DNA of 64,000 nucleotides from Leifsonia sp. EB41 (GTDB lineage Bacteria; Actinomycetota; Actinomycetes; Actinomycetales; Microbacteriaceae): positions 3,596,001 through 3,660,000 of the forward strand of contig NZ_JBGCCJ010000001.1 in assembly GCF_041262565.1 (NCBI RefSeq). The letters run 5' to 3'. The notes under the pieces are model-generated. The model saw nothing but the letters and a program-made list of their open reading frames with translations, was not told the DNA's origin and searched no databases. Made by a program: the position numbers and the translations under genes. Shown here in pieces: positions 14,714 to 24,804 of this stretch (position 1 is its first letter; every line of letters starts with the position of its first letter).

Positions 14714-15856
14714 GTGACTGTTCAGAAAGACCGGATCGGGGTCGGCATCGTCGGCTGCGGCAACATCTCGGGCGCGTACTTCCGCGGGCTGGAGCGCTTC
14801 GACGGCCTCCGCATCGTCGGCTGCACCGACCTGAGCCAGGAGCTCGCGCAGGCGGCGGGGGAGCGCTACGGCGTCCCGGTCTTCGCGAGCGTCGAGGAGC
14901 TGGCCGCGGCGGAGGGCGTGGACATCCTCGTCAACCTCACCCCGCCGCTGGCGCACGAGAGCGTGACCCGCGCCCTCCTCGCGACGGGAAAGCACGTCTT
15001 CACGGAGAAGCCGCTCACGGCCTCCTTCGCCACGGCGGCCCCGCTGGTCGCCGAGGCCCGCGAGCGCGGCGTGCTGTTCGGCTCCGCCCCCGACACCTTC
15101 CTCGGCTCCGCCGGCCAGACCGCGCGCGCCGCGGTGGACGCGGGACTGATCGGCGAGGTGATCGGCGCGAGCGCCTTCGTCACCCACAGCAAGGCCGAGC
15201 TCTGGCACCCGGACCCCACCTTCCTCTTCATCCCGGGCGGCGGCCCGGCGCTCGACATGGGCCCGTACTACATCGCCGCGCTGGTCAACCTCCTCGGCCC
15301 GGTCGCGACCGTCTACGCCAGCGCGCGGATCGGCAGCACCGTCCGGCCGGTCTCCACCCCGGGCCGGCGGGTGGAGTCCATCGACGTCACCATCCCGACG
15401 CACGCCTCGGCGACGCTCGATTTCGCCTCGGGCGCGATCGGCACGGTGCTGGCCAGCTTCGACGTCTGGGACCACAACCTCCCGTTCATCGAGCTGTACG
15501 GCTCGAACGGCACGCTCAGCGTCCCCGACCCGAACAACTACGACGACGCTGTGCGCGTCCGTCTGCACGGTGAGGACGAGTGGCGCGAGCTGCCCGGCGT
15601 CATCGAGGGCTTCACGGACGGTCTCCTGGAGGAACTGCTTCCGCTGCGCGGCCCCGGCGTCGCCGACCTCGCCGCCGCGCTGACCGGCGAGCCGCACCGC
15701 ACCAGCGCCGACTTCGCCCTGCACGTGCTGGAGGTGCTCGACGCGATCGCGAACGGCACCGACGGCGTCCACACCCTGACCACCACCTGCGAGCGCCCCG
15801 CCCCGGCTACGGAGACCTGGCGCTCGGCATCCCTCGAGGAGACCGCGATCGCATGA
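14714..15856 (+). CDS. Gfo/Idh/MocA-family oxidoreductase
   Basis: A 380-residue NAD(P)-dependent dehydrogenase from the GTG at 14714, with AAGAAGGG upstream. The Rossmann start is VGIVGCGNISGAYF. The family motif EKPL appears in HVFTEKPLTAS, and the substrate domain includes HPDPTFLFIPGGGPALDMGPYY, where the lysine/aspartate/histidine set usually lies. Members oxidise or epimerise sugars, inositols or related polyols. It overlaps the isomerase gene by four bases (ATGA) and leads an operon with an ABC importer, so it probably carries out the first oxidation of the imported compound. The exact substrate cannot be read from sequence. Confidence 0.9.
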   Translation: MTVQKDRIGVGIVGCGNISGAYFRGLERFDGLRIVGCTDLSQELAQAAGERYGVPVFASVEELAAAEGVDILVNLTPPLAHESVTRALLATGKHVFTEKPLTASFATAAPLVAEARERGVLFGSAPDTFLGSAGQTARAAVDAGLIGEVIGASAFVTHSKAELWHPDPTFLFIPGGGPALDMGPYYIAALVNLLGPVATVYASARIGSTVRPVSTPGRRVESIDVTIPTHASATLDFASGAIGTVLASFDVWDHNLPFIELYGSNGTLSVPDPNNYDDAVRVRLHGEDEWRELPGVIEGFTDGLLEELLPLRGPGVADLAAALTGEPHRTSADFALHVLEVLDAIANGTDGVHTLTTTCERPAPATETWRSASLEETAIA

Positions 15857-16818
15857 CCGCCACCACCGCACCCACCACGACCCGCGCGTTCGGCGTCGAC
15901 CTGATCACCTTCTTCGACCCGGGCTTCTGGGGCCTCACAGGCCGCGATTCGCTGGAAGCCCTCGCCTCCGCAGAGCCGCTCCGCGTCTGGGACACGATCC
16001 TCGACGCCCTGCAGGAGGCCGGCGTCGCCGAGTTCGAGATGACCTTCCCGCCCGCCGACCGCCTCACGGCCATCGCCGCCTACGGATCGGCCGAGGCCTT
16101 CTCCGCCGAGCTGGAGCGCCGCGGGCTCTCGGTGGTCAGCGCCTACTTCGCCGACATCGAGCACGCGGAGGACGTGACCGACCCGGCCACCCGCGCCGCC
16201 ATCCTCGCCGCCGCCGAGACCGAGGCGGCCTTCCTCGCGGGCATCGGCGCGTCCTTCCTGGTCGCCGGCCTGCCGATGCGCCGCAACAACGCGGAAGGCG
16301 ACGGCCTCGCGCCGGTCGACCTCGCGACTGCAGCGCCGATCGCCGACATCGCCAACGAGGTCGGGGCGATCACGAAGCGGCACGGCGTGACCCTCGCCCT
16401 CCACACCGAGAGCCACTCGGTGTTCTGGACCCCGCGCGACGTCGACCTGTTCCTGCTGCTGACCGACCCGTTCCTCGTCGCGTTCTGCCCGGACACCGGC
16501 CACATCGTGCTCGGCGGGGGAGACCCGGTCCAGCTCGTCTCGCGCCACCGCGAGCGCGTCGTCATCGCGCACTGGAAGGACGCCGCCGGCGCCTTCCGCG
16601 AGCACGCGCTCGTGGACGAGGGCATCTGGGAGCGGCACCGCCCGTACTTCCGCGCCGCCGGTCAGGGCATCGTCGACTGGCCCGCCTTCGCCGCGACCCT
16701 CGCCGGAATCGGCTACGAGGGTGGCATCCTGCTCGAGCTCGACGCCGCCTCCGACCCGGTCGGGCAGCTCATCGCGGCGCGCACCTACCTGGAGGACGCC
16801 ACCGCCGGCATCCTCTGA
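15853..16818 (+). CDS. Sugar phosphate isomerase/epimerase-like TIM-barrel protein
   Basis: A 321-residue AP-endonuclease-2-type (xylose-isomerase-like) TIM barrel from the ATG at 15853. Likely metal ligands fall in the typical strands: AEFEMTFPP, LALHTESHSVFW, FCPDTGHIVLGGGD and VVIAHWKDAAG. Family members isomerise keto-sugars or dehydrate inositol intermediates. Tight coupling to a Gfo/Idh dehydrogenase is the classic pairing in polyol and inositol catabolism, so the two probably act in sequence. Cytoplasmic; no signal peptide. Confidence 0.88.
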   Translation: MTATTAPTTTRAFGVDLITFFDPGFWGLTGRDSLEALASAEPLRVWDTILDALQEAGVAEFEMTFPPADRLTAIAAYGSAEAFSAELERRGLSVVSAYFADIEHAEDVTDPATRAAILAAAETEAAFLAGIGASFLVAGLPMRRNNAEGDGLAPVDLATAAPIADIANEVGAITKRHGVTLALHTESHSVFWTPRDVDLFLLLTDPFLVAFCPDTGHIVLGGGDPVQLVSRHRERVVIAHWKDAAGAFREHALVDEGIWERHRPYFRAAGQGIVDWPAFAATLAGIGYEGGILLELDAASDPVGQLIAARTYLEDATAGIL

Positions 16819-16872
16819 CCCACCCACCGCCAAGAGTGGACAGACGCACCACAACAACAAGGAGAGAATGAC

Positions 16873-18003
16873 GTGAAAGACTCACGCAGCACCAAAGGGC
16901 AACGGCGCCGCTCCATCGCACGACGGACGAGTGTCGCCGTCGCAGCGGCCGTCGCAGCCGCCGTCGCCCTGACTTCGTGCTCGCTGTCGCCGAGCGCCTC
17001 GGGCAGCGACAGCAACACCCTGACCGTCGCCATCTGGAAGGGCTACGGCGCCGACCTGCCCTGGGTCGCCACCGACTTCAAGAAGGAGACCGGAGCCACC
17101 CTCAAGTTCCAGTACATCGACTCCGAGTCGAACGAGCTGCAGCTGGTGAACAAGACCAACGGCGGCATCGACGTCGCCCTCCCGAACATCCAGTACATCG
17201 GCCAGGGCATCGACCAGGGGATCTTCCACGAGCTGGACACCTCCAAGCTGACGAACTACAACGACTTCTACCCGGACTTCTCCGGCCGCAAGGAGATCCG
17301 CAAGGACGGCAAGCTCTACGGCGTCCCGTGGACCTGGGGCAGCACCGGCCTGTTCTTCGACGGCAGCAAGGTGACGCCGACGCCCGACTCGCTCAGCGTG
17401 CTGTGGGACCCGAAGTACAAGGGCCAGATCGCGCTCATCGACGACGCGACCGTGCTCGTCCCGATCACCGCCCTCTACCTCGGCGAGGACCCGCAGAACC
17501 CCGACATGGCGAAGGTCACCCCGGCCCTGCAGAAGCTGAAGGACAACGCCAAGCTGCTGTACTCCTCGACCGACGACCTCGCCAAGGGCATCGCCAGCGG
17601 CGCCATCGTCGCCGGGATCGCGAACTCCGACGGCATCGGCGGACTGATCGCCGGCAACGCGCCGGGGACGTCGAACTTCAAGTACGAGATCACCAAGGAG
17701 GGCGCGGTCGGCTGGATCGACAACTGGGCGATCGCGGCGAAGACGCAGCACCTCGACCTCGCCTACAAGTGGCTCAACTACATGACGGGCAAGGACTTCC
17801 TGACCAAGTGGGCGAACACCCCCGCCGACTCCTCGCCGGCCCCGGCGAACAAGTCGGTCGTCTCCGCGCTCGAACCGGCCACGCTGGACCGCCTCCAGGC
17901 GAACCCCGACAAGATCTCGAGCCTCGCGCTGCAGCTCCCGCAGCCCGCGGACCGGCTCCAGTCGTGGGTCGACGCCTGGACGCAGGTGAAAGCCGGCTCC
18001 TGA
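16873..18003 (+). CDS. ABC transporter substrate-binding lipoprotein (PotD-like)
   Basis: A 376-residue protein from the GTG at 16873, six bases after AAGGAGAG. A nearer ATG at 16868 opens only ATG-ACG-TGA and is rejected. The signal peptide is strongly basic and ends in the lipobox ALTSC. The body follows the family-1 iron/polyamine type (LTVAIWKGYGADLPWV, GVPWTWGSTGLFFDGSKV, AIAAKTQHLDLAYKWLNYMTG). It captures substrate outside the membrane for the two permeases that follow. The Pot-type architecture suggests a polyamine-like or other small charged ligand, whereas the linked enzymes suggest a polyol or sugar. Confidence 0.9.
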   Translation: MKDSRSTKGQRRRSIARRTSVAVAAAVAAAVALTSCSLSPSASGSDSNTLTVAIWKGYGADLPWVATDFKKETGATLKFQYIDSESNELQLVNKTNGGIDVALPNIQYIGQGIDQGIFHELDTSKLTNYNDFYPDFSGRKEIRKDGKLYGVPWTWGSTGLFFDGSKVTPTPDSLSVLWDPKYKGQIALIDDATVLVPITALYLGEDPQNPDMAKVTPALQKLKDNAKLLYSSTDDLAKGIASGAIVAGIANSDGIGGLIAGNAPGTSNFKYEITKEGAVGWIDNWAIAAKTQHLDLAYKWLNYMTGKDFLTKWANTPADSSPAPANKSVVSALEPATLDRLQANPDKISSLALQLPQPADRLQSWVDAWTQVKAGS

Positions 18004-18977
18004 TGACCACCGCCCCTCTCTCCCTGGCCCGCCGTCCCCGGCGGCGGGCCAGGGGGGCCCTGGGCACGGGCTTCCTGCTCACCCCCGGCGGCCTCCTGCT
18101 CGTCCTGTTCGCCCTGCTCCCGCTGGTCGCGCTGCTGATCATCGGGTTCACGAACGGCTCCGGCGGCTTCACCGTCGAGAACTTCACGGAGATGTTCTCG
18201 AGTGCGGTGTACATGTCGCTGCTCGGCCGGACGCTGCTGATCGCGTTCTGCGTGACCGTGGTCAGCATCGCGCTGGCCTGGCCCGCCGCGTGGGCGCTGG
18301 CCCGCTACACGAGCCCGCGGGCGAAGCCGTTGATCCTCGGGTTCGTCATCATCCCGTACATCACGTCGCAGCTGCTGCTGATCTACGGGTTCGTCAGCCT
18401 CATCCAGGCCGGCGGGCCGGTGATGTCGTTCCTGTCCTCGATCGGGCTGGCCGACCCGCAGGCGTCCATCATGTACACGCCGGCGGCGAACATCCTGATG
18501 CTGGTGCAGGAGTCCATCCCCACCGCCATCCTGGTGATGTACTCGGCCTCCGAGCAGATCAGCGGGTCGGTGCTGGAGGCCTCCCGGACCCTGGGCGCGT
18601 CGAAGGGCTTCGTGTTCACGCGGGTCATCTGGCCGCTCAGCTCGGCGATGATCGGCGTGAACTTCGCCCTCACCTTCGTGCAGACCGTCGGCGCCTTCGC
18701 CGAACCCGCCATCCTCGGAGGACCCAACGGGCAGATGCTCGGCAACACCATCTCGGCGCAGCTCTCCGCCGGCGTCCACCAGCAGTTCGCGGTGGCGATG
18801 TCGCTGGTACTGCTGGTGACGTCGCTGGCGATCGTCGGAGGCGTGACCGGGCTGCTGTCGTGGTCGCGCAACGCGCTCTCCGGGGTCGCGAAGGCCGGCA
18901 AGCCGCGCGTGGAGAGCGTGGCTGCGCAGACCCGCATCGCCGAAGAAGCGCTGACGACCGAAGGAGTCCTCCGATGA
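18003..18977 (+). CDS. ABC transporter permease (PotB-like)
   Basis: A 324-residue inner-membrane permease from the ATG at 18003, which shares one base with the upstream stop (TGATG). It has about six helices, with a basic N-terminus (ARRPRRRARG) inside. The EAA-type loop contacting the ATPase is in EASRTLGASKGFVFTRVIWPL. It pairs with the permease at 18974 and the ATPase at 19786. The C-terminal tail after the last helix is longer than usual (about 35 residues). Confidence 0.9.
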   Translation: MTTAPLSLARRPRRRARGALGTGFLLTPGGLLLVLFALLPLVALLIIGFTNGSGGFTVENFTEMFSSAVYMSLLGRTLLIAFCVTVVSIALAWPAAWALARYTSPRAKPLILGFVIIPYITSQLLLIYGFVSLIQAGGPVMSFLSSIGLADPQASIMYTPAANILMLVQESIPTAILVMYSASEQISGSVLEASRTLGASKGFVFTRVIWPLSSAMIGVNFALTFVQTVGAFAEPAILGGPNGQMLGNTISAQLSAGVHQQFAVAMSLVLLVTSLAIVGGVTGLLSWSRNALSGVAKAGKPRVESVAAQTRIAEEALTTEGVLR

Positions 18978-19785
18978 AGACCGCCGTGCTGCCCCGGCTG
19001 ATGAAGGTCTGGCTGTACGTGGTGCTGGTCGTCCTGGCACTGCCGCTGCTGGCCATGACCGCGCTCAGCCTCAACCAGTCCCGGTACGGCACGTTCCCGT
19101 TCCACTTCACGTTCGACTGGTACGCGAACCTCTCGCACGACCAGGCGCTCGTGGACGCGCTGCTCACCAGCCTCAACCTCGCGACGCAGGCGACCATCTT
19201 CGCCGTGGTCGTCGGCACGCTCCTCTCCCTCGGGATGGCGCGCAGCCGCGTCTACATCACGGCACCGATCAACAGCCTCCTCCTCGCCCTGCTCACAGTC
19301 CCTGCGCTGATCCTCGCCGCCGGGTTCGTCGTGGTGTTCGGCTGGCTGGGCCTCGGGTCGAGCGCGCTCGGGCTGATCCTCGCCTCGATCGTGACCTCGT
19401 TGCCGTTCGTCGTGCTGATCGTCTCCGGACGGCTGCGCGACCTGAACCCGAACTACGCGGAGGCGGCGCACTCGCTGGGCGCCGGTCCGCTGCGGACGTT
19501 CCTGACCATCACCATCCCGCTGATCGGGCCGTCCATCATCGCGGGAGGCCTGCTGGCGTTCGTGATCACGTTCAACAACTTCGCGATCCAGCTCTTCCTC
19601 GCCCCGATCGGGGTGTCGACCCTGCCGGTGCAGATCTACTCGATGGTCCGCCTCGGTGTGACGCCCGACGTGGACGCGCTGGCGACGATCATCATCCTCT
19701 CCACGGTGCTGCTGGTGGTCATCCTCAACTGGCTGTCCGGCAACGCCGCCAAGCTCTTCACGACCTCTACGAACAAAGGAAACTG

Positions 19786-19786
<1 letters not shown>
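18974..19786 (+). CDS. ABC transporter permease (PotC-like)
   Basis: A 270-residue partner permease from the ATG at 18974, overlapping the previous stop by four bases with AAGGAG upstream. Six helices are predicted. The EAA loop is EAAHSLGAGPLRTFLTITIPLIGPS. Its stop overlaps the ATPase start as TGATG. It forms the second half of the membrane channel of the importer. Confidence 0.9.
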
Positions 19787-20844
<1,058 letters not shown>

Positions 20845-20851
20845 CCGCCGA

Positions 20852-20901
20852 ACGTGACTCATCGCGGGAATCCATCGTCGGATTCCCGCGATGAGTCACG
20901 T
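20852..20901. terminator. 22-base perfect palindrome, bidirectional terminator
   Basis: Arms at 20852-20873 and 20880-20901 are perfectly complementary over 22 bases with a six-base loop ATCGTC. It lies between convergent genes and includes the TGA stop (20898-20896) of the DUF4037 gene. No T tract is present on either side, so it may stop transcription by stem strength alone or protect 3' ends. Confidence 0.7.
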
Positions 20902-21945
20902 CTCGTCGGCCTGCACGGTGCGGCGGCGGGCCTGGGGGTCGGTGAGGAGGGCCGGGTTGTCGCTGCGCTGCTCGATCGAGCCCAAGCCGAGCGGGAGGCG
21001 GCGGACGTCCTCGTCGGCGATCGGGTCGAGTAACTGGGTGACGATCGCCGGATCCGGGTGCAGGAAGGGCCGGTCCCAGAACGGGACGGTCGCCCGCGCC
21101 ACGTCCGTCAGCCCCAGCTCGTTCTGCTGGGCCAGCAGCCCCTCCAGGAGGGCGGCGAGCCCGCGTTGCCGGGAGTCAGCGTCGGCCGCGGCGAGCACGG
21201 CGTCGGCGTGGGGCTGCAGCTCGGCCGCGCGGGGGAGCGACCCGAAGAGGGTGCCGAACCACTTCGCGTACGGAGGCCAGCGCCGCTCCAGCAGGAAGGA
21301 CAGGTGCATCGCCACCTGGGTCAGCCGCGCGCCGATGATGCGCGCACCGGCGTCGTCGCCCAGCTCGGCGGCCCGGCCCATCAACGGCAGCTCCTGCGCG
21401 AGTCGTGCCCAGTCGCAGGCGACCACGTAACGCCAGACGTCGTCCGGATACCAGTCGAGCGCCTGCCGCGCCCTCCCGAGCTCGCCGTCCGCGTCGACGA
21501 AGACCGGCCCGGCGACCACTTCGAGCACGGCCTGCCCGGTGAGCGAAAGCCAGTCGGAGGTCGAGACGCCGGCGCGCGAATCGAAGCCGAGCCGCGACCG
21601 GAGGAACTCCGGCAGCGAGCTCACGTCGACGTGGTGGCGCGGGCGGGACTCGCCCGTGAGCGCGAATCGCGTCGGCAGGCCGTCGAAGGTCTCGGGCAGC
21701 GCCTGATCGAGGCAGGCGGAGACCTCGCCGATCGCGTCATCGGCGACGAACAGCTGAAGCCGGAGCCCCCAATCGTGATCGCGCGACCTGTTGTCGTCCA
21801 GGCCGAGGACGTCCGAGCCCGGGCCGAGCCGTCCGGCCGCGTACGCGAGGCCGGGGAAGCGAGAGGCGAGCAGGGGCCCGACGATCCGCCGGTGGTAGGC
21901 GCGGGCGAGGGCGATGCCCGTGGTGTCGTCGTTCACACCCTCCAT
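20896..21945 (-). CDS. DUF4037 domain protein (nucleotidyltransferase-like)
   Basis: About 349 residues from the ATG at 21945 (the GTG at 21936 is an alternative). The motif NRSRDHDWGLRLQLFV resembles the acidic patch of nucleotidyltransferase-fold proteins found in DUF4037. The central part is tryptophan-rich (WYPDDVWRYVVACDWARL, WPPYAKWFGTLFGSL), as in the family. The biochemical role is unknown. It starts 20 bases after the amidohydrolase stop and is probably co-transcribed with it. Its stop codon lies inside the terminator palindrome. Confidence 0.8.
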   Translation of the reverse strand: MEGVNDDTTGIALARAYHRRIVGPLLASRFPGLAYAAGRLGPGSDVLGLDDNRSRDHDWGLRLQLFVADDAIGEVSACLDQALPETFDGLPTRFALTGESRPRHHVDVSSLPEFLRSRLGFDSRAGVSTSDWLSLTGQAVLEVVAGPVFVDADGELGRARQALDWYPDDVWRYVVACDWARLAQELPLMGRAAELGDDAGARIIGARLTQVAMHLSFLLERRWPPYAKWFGTLFGSLPRAAELQPHADAVLAAADADSRQRGLAALLEGLLAQQNELGLTDVARATVPFWDRPFLHPDPAIVTQLLDPIADEDVRRLPLGLGSIEQRSDNPALLTDPQARRRTVQADET

Positions 21946-21965
21946 CGTGCCGCGGGAGGCGTGCG

Positions 21966-23603
21966 TCAGGCGCGGTACACGCTGCGGCCGTCGATGAGCG
22001 TCTCGGCCACGCGGGCGGTGTCGAAGGAGTGCCCGTCGGAGATGTCGCTGTCCAGGAGGACGAGGTCGGCGGCGAGGCCGGGCGCCAGCCGTCCGGTGGT
22101 CGACTCCAGCCGGCCGATCCACGCGGCCGTCCCGGTGTAGGCGTCCAGCACGGTCGCCGCCGGCAGCGCCTCGGACGCCAGCAGCGGCTCGGTGAGCGCC
22201 TGCCCCGTCGCGTGCGGATCCGTGGAGGGCGCCAGCCGCGTCGTGCCGGTGTGCATCGCCCACAGCGGGTTGGGGTCGGACACCGGCCAGTCGCTGCCGC
22301 CGACGATGCGCGCGCCGCGCCGCCGGAGCGACTCGAACGGGAAGTGCCTGCCCGCCCGGTCGCCGCCCATCATCGGCAGCTTGCGCTCCACGATCTCGGT
22401 GTCCGTGCGCGCCCACAGCAGCTGCGCGTTCACGGTGACGTCGAGCTCGGCGAAGCGGTCGACGTCGGCGCCGTCCACCACGTCGAGGTGCGCGAGCTGG
22501 TGGCGGCCTCCCGCCGGCCCGTTGACGGACCGGGCGTGCGCCACGGCGTCGAGGCACTCGCGCACGGCGCGGTCGCCCACGGCGTGCAGGTGCACGTCGA
22601 AGCCGCGGGCGTCCAACTCGGCGACGATCGTCGCGAGCTCGTCCGCTGGGATGAACGAGTCGCCCCGCACGCCCGGCTTGTCGCTGTAGTCCTCGAGGAG
22701 GGCGGCGGTGCGGTTCTCGATCATGCCGTCCTGCATGATCTTGACGGTGCCCGCCTCGATCCGTCCGGCCTGCGCGACGCGCTCCCGCCGCGCCTCCAGG
22801 TCGGCGAACTGCTCCAGACCGCGGTCGCGGTCCCACCACTGGCAGAGCACCACCCGGGCGGTGAGCGTGCCCTGCCGCGCCAGGTTCAGGTAGGCGTCGA
22901 GCGAGTCAGGTCCGAGCTCGCTCTTGCCCACGGCGGCGTCGTGCCAGGTGGTCACGCCGACCGAATGGAGGCGCTGCTGAGCGGCCAGGATGGCCTCCTC
23001 CACGGCGCCGGGGCCGGGCTCGGGGAGGATCGGGTCCAGTGCCTGCATCGCGGTGTCGAGCAGCACGCCGGTGAGCGCGCCGCGCTCGTCGCGCACGAAG
23101 CGGCCGCCCAGCGGGTCGGCGGCGTCCGGGGCGATCCCGGCGGCCTCCAGCGCCCGGGAGTTGACCCAGACGCCGTGGCCGTCGTGGCTGGTGAGGATGA
23201 CGGGACGGTGGGCCTCCACGCCGTCGAGCAATTCGCGGGTGGGGAGGCCGCCGGGGAAGACGTCGCCGTACCAGCCGACGCCGACGATGACGTCGAGCTC
23301 GGGATGCGCGGACGCGTACCCGGCGATGATGCGCAGGTACTCGTCGGCGTCGTGCACGGGCATCAGGTCGATGCCGAGCAGCGAGGCGCCCGCCATCGGC
23401 GGGTGCACGTGCGTGTCGTGGAAGCCGGGGAGCAGGGAGGCGCCGGCCATATCGCGGACGACCGTGCCGGCATCCCGCAGCGCCGCGAGCTCGTCGTCCG
23501 GCCCGACCGCGGCGATGAGCTCGTCACGGACGAGCACGCCGCCGTCCTGCCAGACGCCGTCGCCGAGGTACAGGCGGGCGTTCGTGAAGTGCAGACTCGT
23601 CAT
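21966..23603 (-). CDS. YtcJ-type amidohydrolase
   Basis: A 545-residue metal-dependent hydrolase from the ATG at 23603 (AAAGGGA upstream). Metal ligands: HDTHVHPP near residue 65, the TVKIMQDGMIEN region, HLHAVGDRAV, HQLAHLD and GGSDWPVSDPNP. Family members cleave amides, often formamides or cyclic ureides, in the cytoplasm; the substrate is unknown. It is probably controlled by the LysR gene just upstream on the same strand and lies opposite an NCS1 permease, a transporter class for nucleobases and hydantoins. A paralogue sits at 55989-57671. Confidence 0.88.
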   Translation of the reverse strand: MTSLHFTNARLYLGDGVWQDGGVLVRDELIAAVGPDDELAALRDAGTVVRDMAGASLLPGFHDTHVHPPMAGASLLGIDLMPVHDADEYLRIIAGYASAHPELDVIVGVGWYGDVFPGGLPTRELLDGVEAHRPVILTSHDGHGVWVNSRALEAAGIAPDAADPLGGRFVRDERGALTGVLLDTAMQALDPILPEPGPGAVEEAILAAQQRLHSVGVTTWHDAAVGKSELGPDSLDAYLNLARQGTLTARVVLCQWWDRDRGLEQFADLEARRERVAQAGRIEAGTVKIMQDGMIENRTAALLEDYSDKPGVRGDSFIPADELATIVAELDARGFDVHLHAVGDRAVRECLDAVAHARSVNGPAGGRHQLAHLDVVDGADVDRFAELDVTVNAQLLWARTDTEIVERKLPMMGGDRAGRHFPFESLRRRGARIVGGSDWPVSDPNPLWAMHTGTTRLAPSTDPHATGQALTEPLLASEALPAATVLDAYTGTAAWIGRLESTTGRLAPGLAADLVLLDSDISDGHSFDTARVAETLIDGRSVYRA

Positions 23604-23713
23604 CGGCGTCCCTTTCGCGCTCAACGACCAGTCTCGGCGGTGCAACTGGATCACGCAAATAGTTTCGGATGGACCAGTTCATCATCCATGCAGATGCGGT
23701 CGACACTTTCGAC

Positions 23714-24649
23714 TCACGCGCGCAACGGGTCGGGGTTGAGCGCCTCCGCCACCACCTGCGCCGCGATGTCGCTCACCGCGCGCGCCCGGGCGGTCGCCCG
23801 CACCGACCGCATCGCCGCCAGCACGACGGGGAGGGCGGGGACGCTGTCCGCGATCGGCAGCGCGGCCACCCGCTCGCCGTCGTAGCTGAAGTCGTGCCGG
23901 GGCCGCTGGTTGAGGATCGAGAAGCCGTGCCCGTGTGCCACGAAGGCGCGCACCGTCTCGTAGTTGAGCGACCGGTGGCGGATCTCCGGCTGCAGCCCGG
24001 CGCCGGCGAGGATGCCGAGGAAGTACTCCCGGCTGTGCGGCAGGTCCAGCAGGATCATCGGTTCGCGCGAGAGCTCGCGCAGGAACACCTGGGGCGACGC
24101 GGCGAGCGGATGGTCGGCGGGCAGAATGACGTGCGGCGGAGCGTCGGACAGCACCGCCGTGCGGATGTCGTTGCCGAAGCCGAAGTCGTAGCCGATCAGC
24201 AGCTCCACGCGGCCGCTGCGCAGGGCGGCCCTGGCTCCGTCGGTGTCCAGCTCGTCCACCTCGATGTCGAGGTAGGGGTGCTCGGCCCGCACCCGGCTGA
24301 CGATCGCGGGGAGGATGAACGGCGCGAGGGTGACGAAGCAGCCGATCCGGATGGTGCCGCGCACCTGGTTGTCGATGCCGCGCGCGGTGTCGAGCGCCTC
24401 CTCCAGGTTGAGCAGCAGCGCCCGCGCGTCGCCGAGGAACTGCTGCCCGGCCGGCGTGAGGGTCAGCCCGCGCGAGCGCTGCCGGATGAAGAGCTGCGCG
24501 CCGACCTGCTGCTCGAGCTGGGCGATCGCCGACGAGACGGCGGACTGGGCGACGAACAGCTCCTCGGCGGCGCGGGTCATCGAGAGGTGCGTGGCGGCCT
24601 CGATGAAGTAGCGGAGCTGCGCGAGCGTGACATCCGGCTTCTTGCTCAT
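23714..24649 (-). CDS. LysR-family transcriptional regulator
   Basis: A 311-residue regulator. The N-terminal winged helix has LAQLRYFIEAATHLSMTRAAEELFVAQSAVSSAI followed by LEQQVGAQLFIR and LTPAGQQFL. The effector domain (about 90-300) is typical, including RGTIRIGCFVTLAPFILP. It is divergent from the NCS1-permease/GMC operon (start 24805) and upstream of the amidohydrolase, so it probably activates one or both when its ligand is present. No clear T-N11-A site could be fixed in the 155-base gap. Confidence 0.92.
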   Translation of the reverse strand: MSKKPDVTLAQLRYFIEAATHLSMTRAAEELFVAQSAVSSAIAQLEQQVGAQLFIRQRSRGLTLTPAGQQFLGDARALLLNLEEALDTARGIDNQVRGTIRIGCFVTLAPFILPAIVSRVRAEHPYLDIEVDELDTDGARAALRSGRVELLIGYDFGFGNDIRTAVLSDAPPHVILPADHPLAASPQVFLRELSREPMILLDLPHSREYFLGILAGAGLQPEIRHRSLNYETVRAFVAHGHGFSILNQRPRHDFSYDGERVAALPIADSVPALPVVLAAMRSVRATARARAVSDIAAQVVAEALNPDPLRA

Positions 24650-24804
24650 GGGAGGCCTCCATTACGACCAGGTTTCGGCGCTGTTACCTGCGGCGTGGTA
24701 TCTCCCCAAGTGATGCAGTGCTTCAGGCAACCTTAGTTGATTGATGCGCCAGGAAGGCAGAGGCTTCTATGCCAAGCCCCCAGGCCACGACGAGGAGCAC
24801 ACCC

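Noticed and set aside
14642-15871. 409-residue minus-strand open frame opposite the Gfo/Idh gene
   Set aside because: Low-complexity Arg/Gly/Ala sequence; the plus strand encodes a clear Rossmann enzyme.
16868-16876. ATG start for the PotD-like gene
   Set aside because: It opens only ATG-ACG-TGA; the GTG at 16873 has the better ribosome-site spacing.
24650-24804. LysR binding site or riboswitch before the NCS1 permease
   Set aside because: No convincing T-N11-A palindrome or known riboswitch fold could be read by eye.
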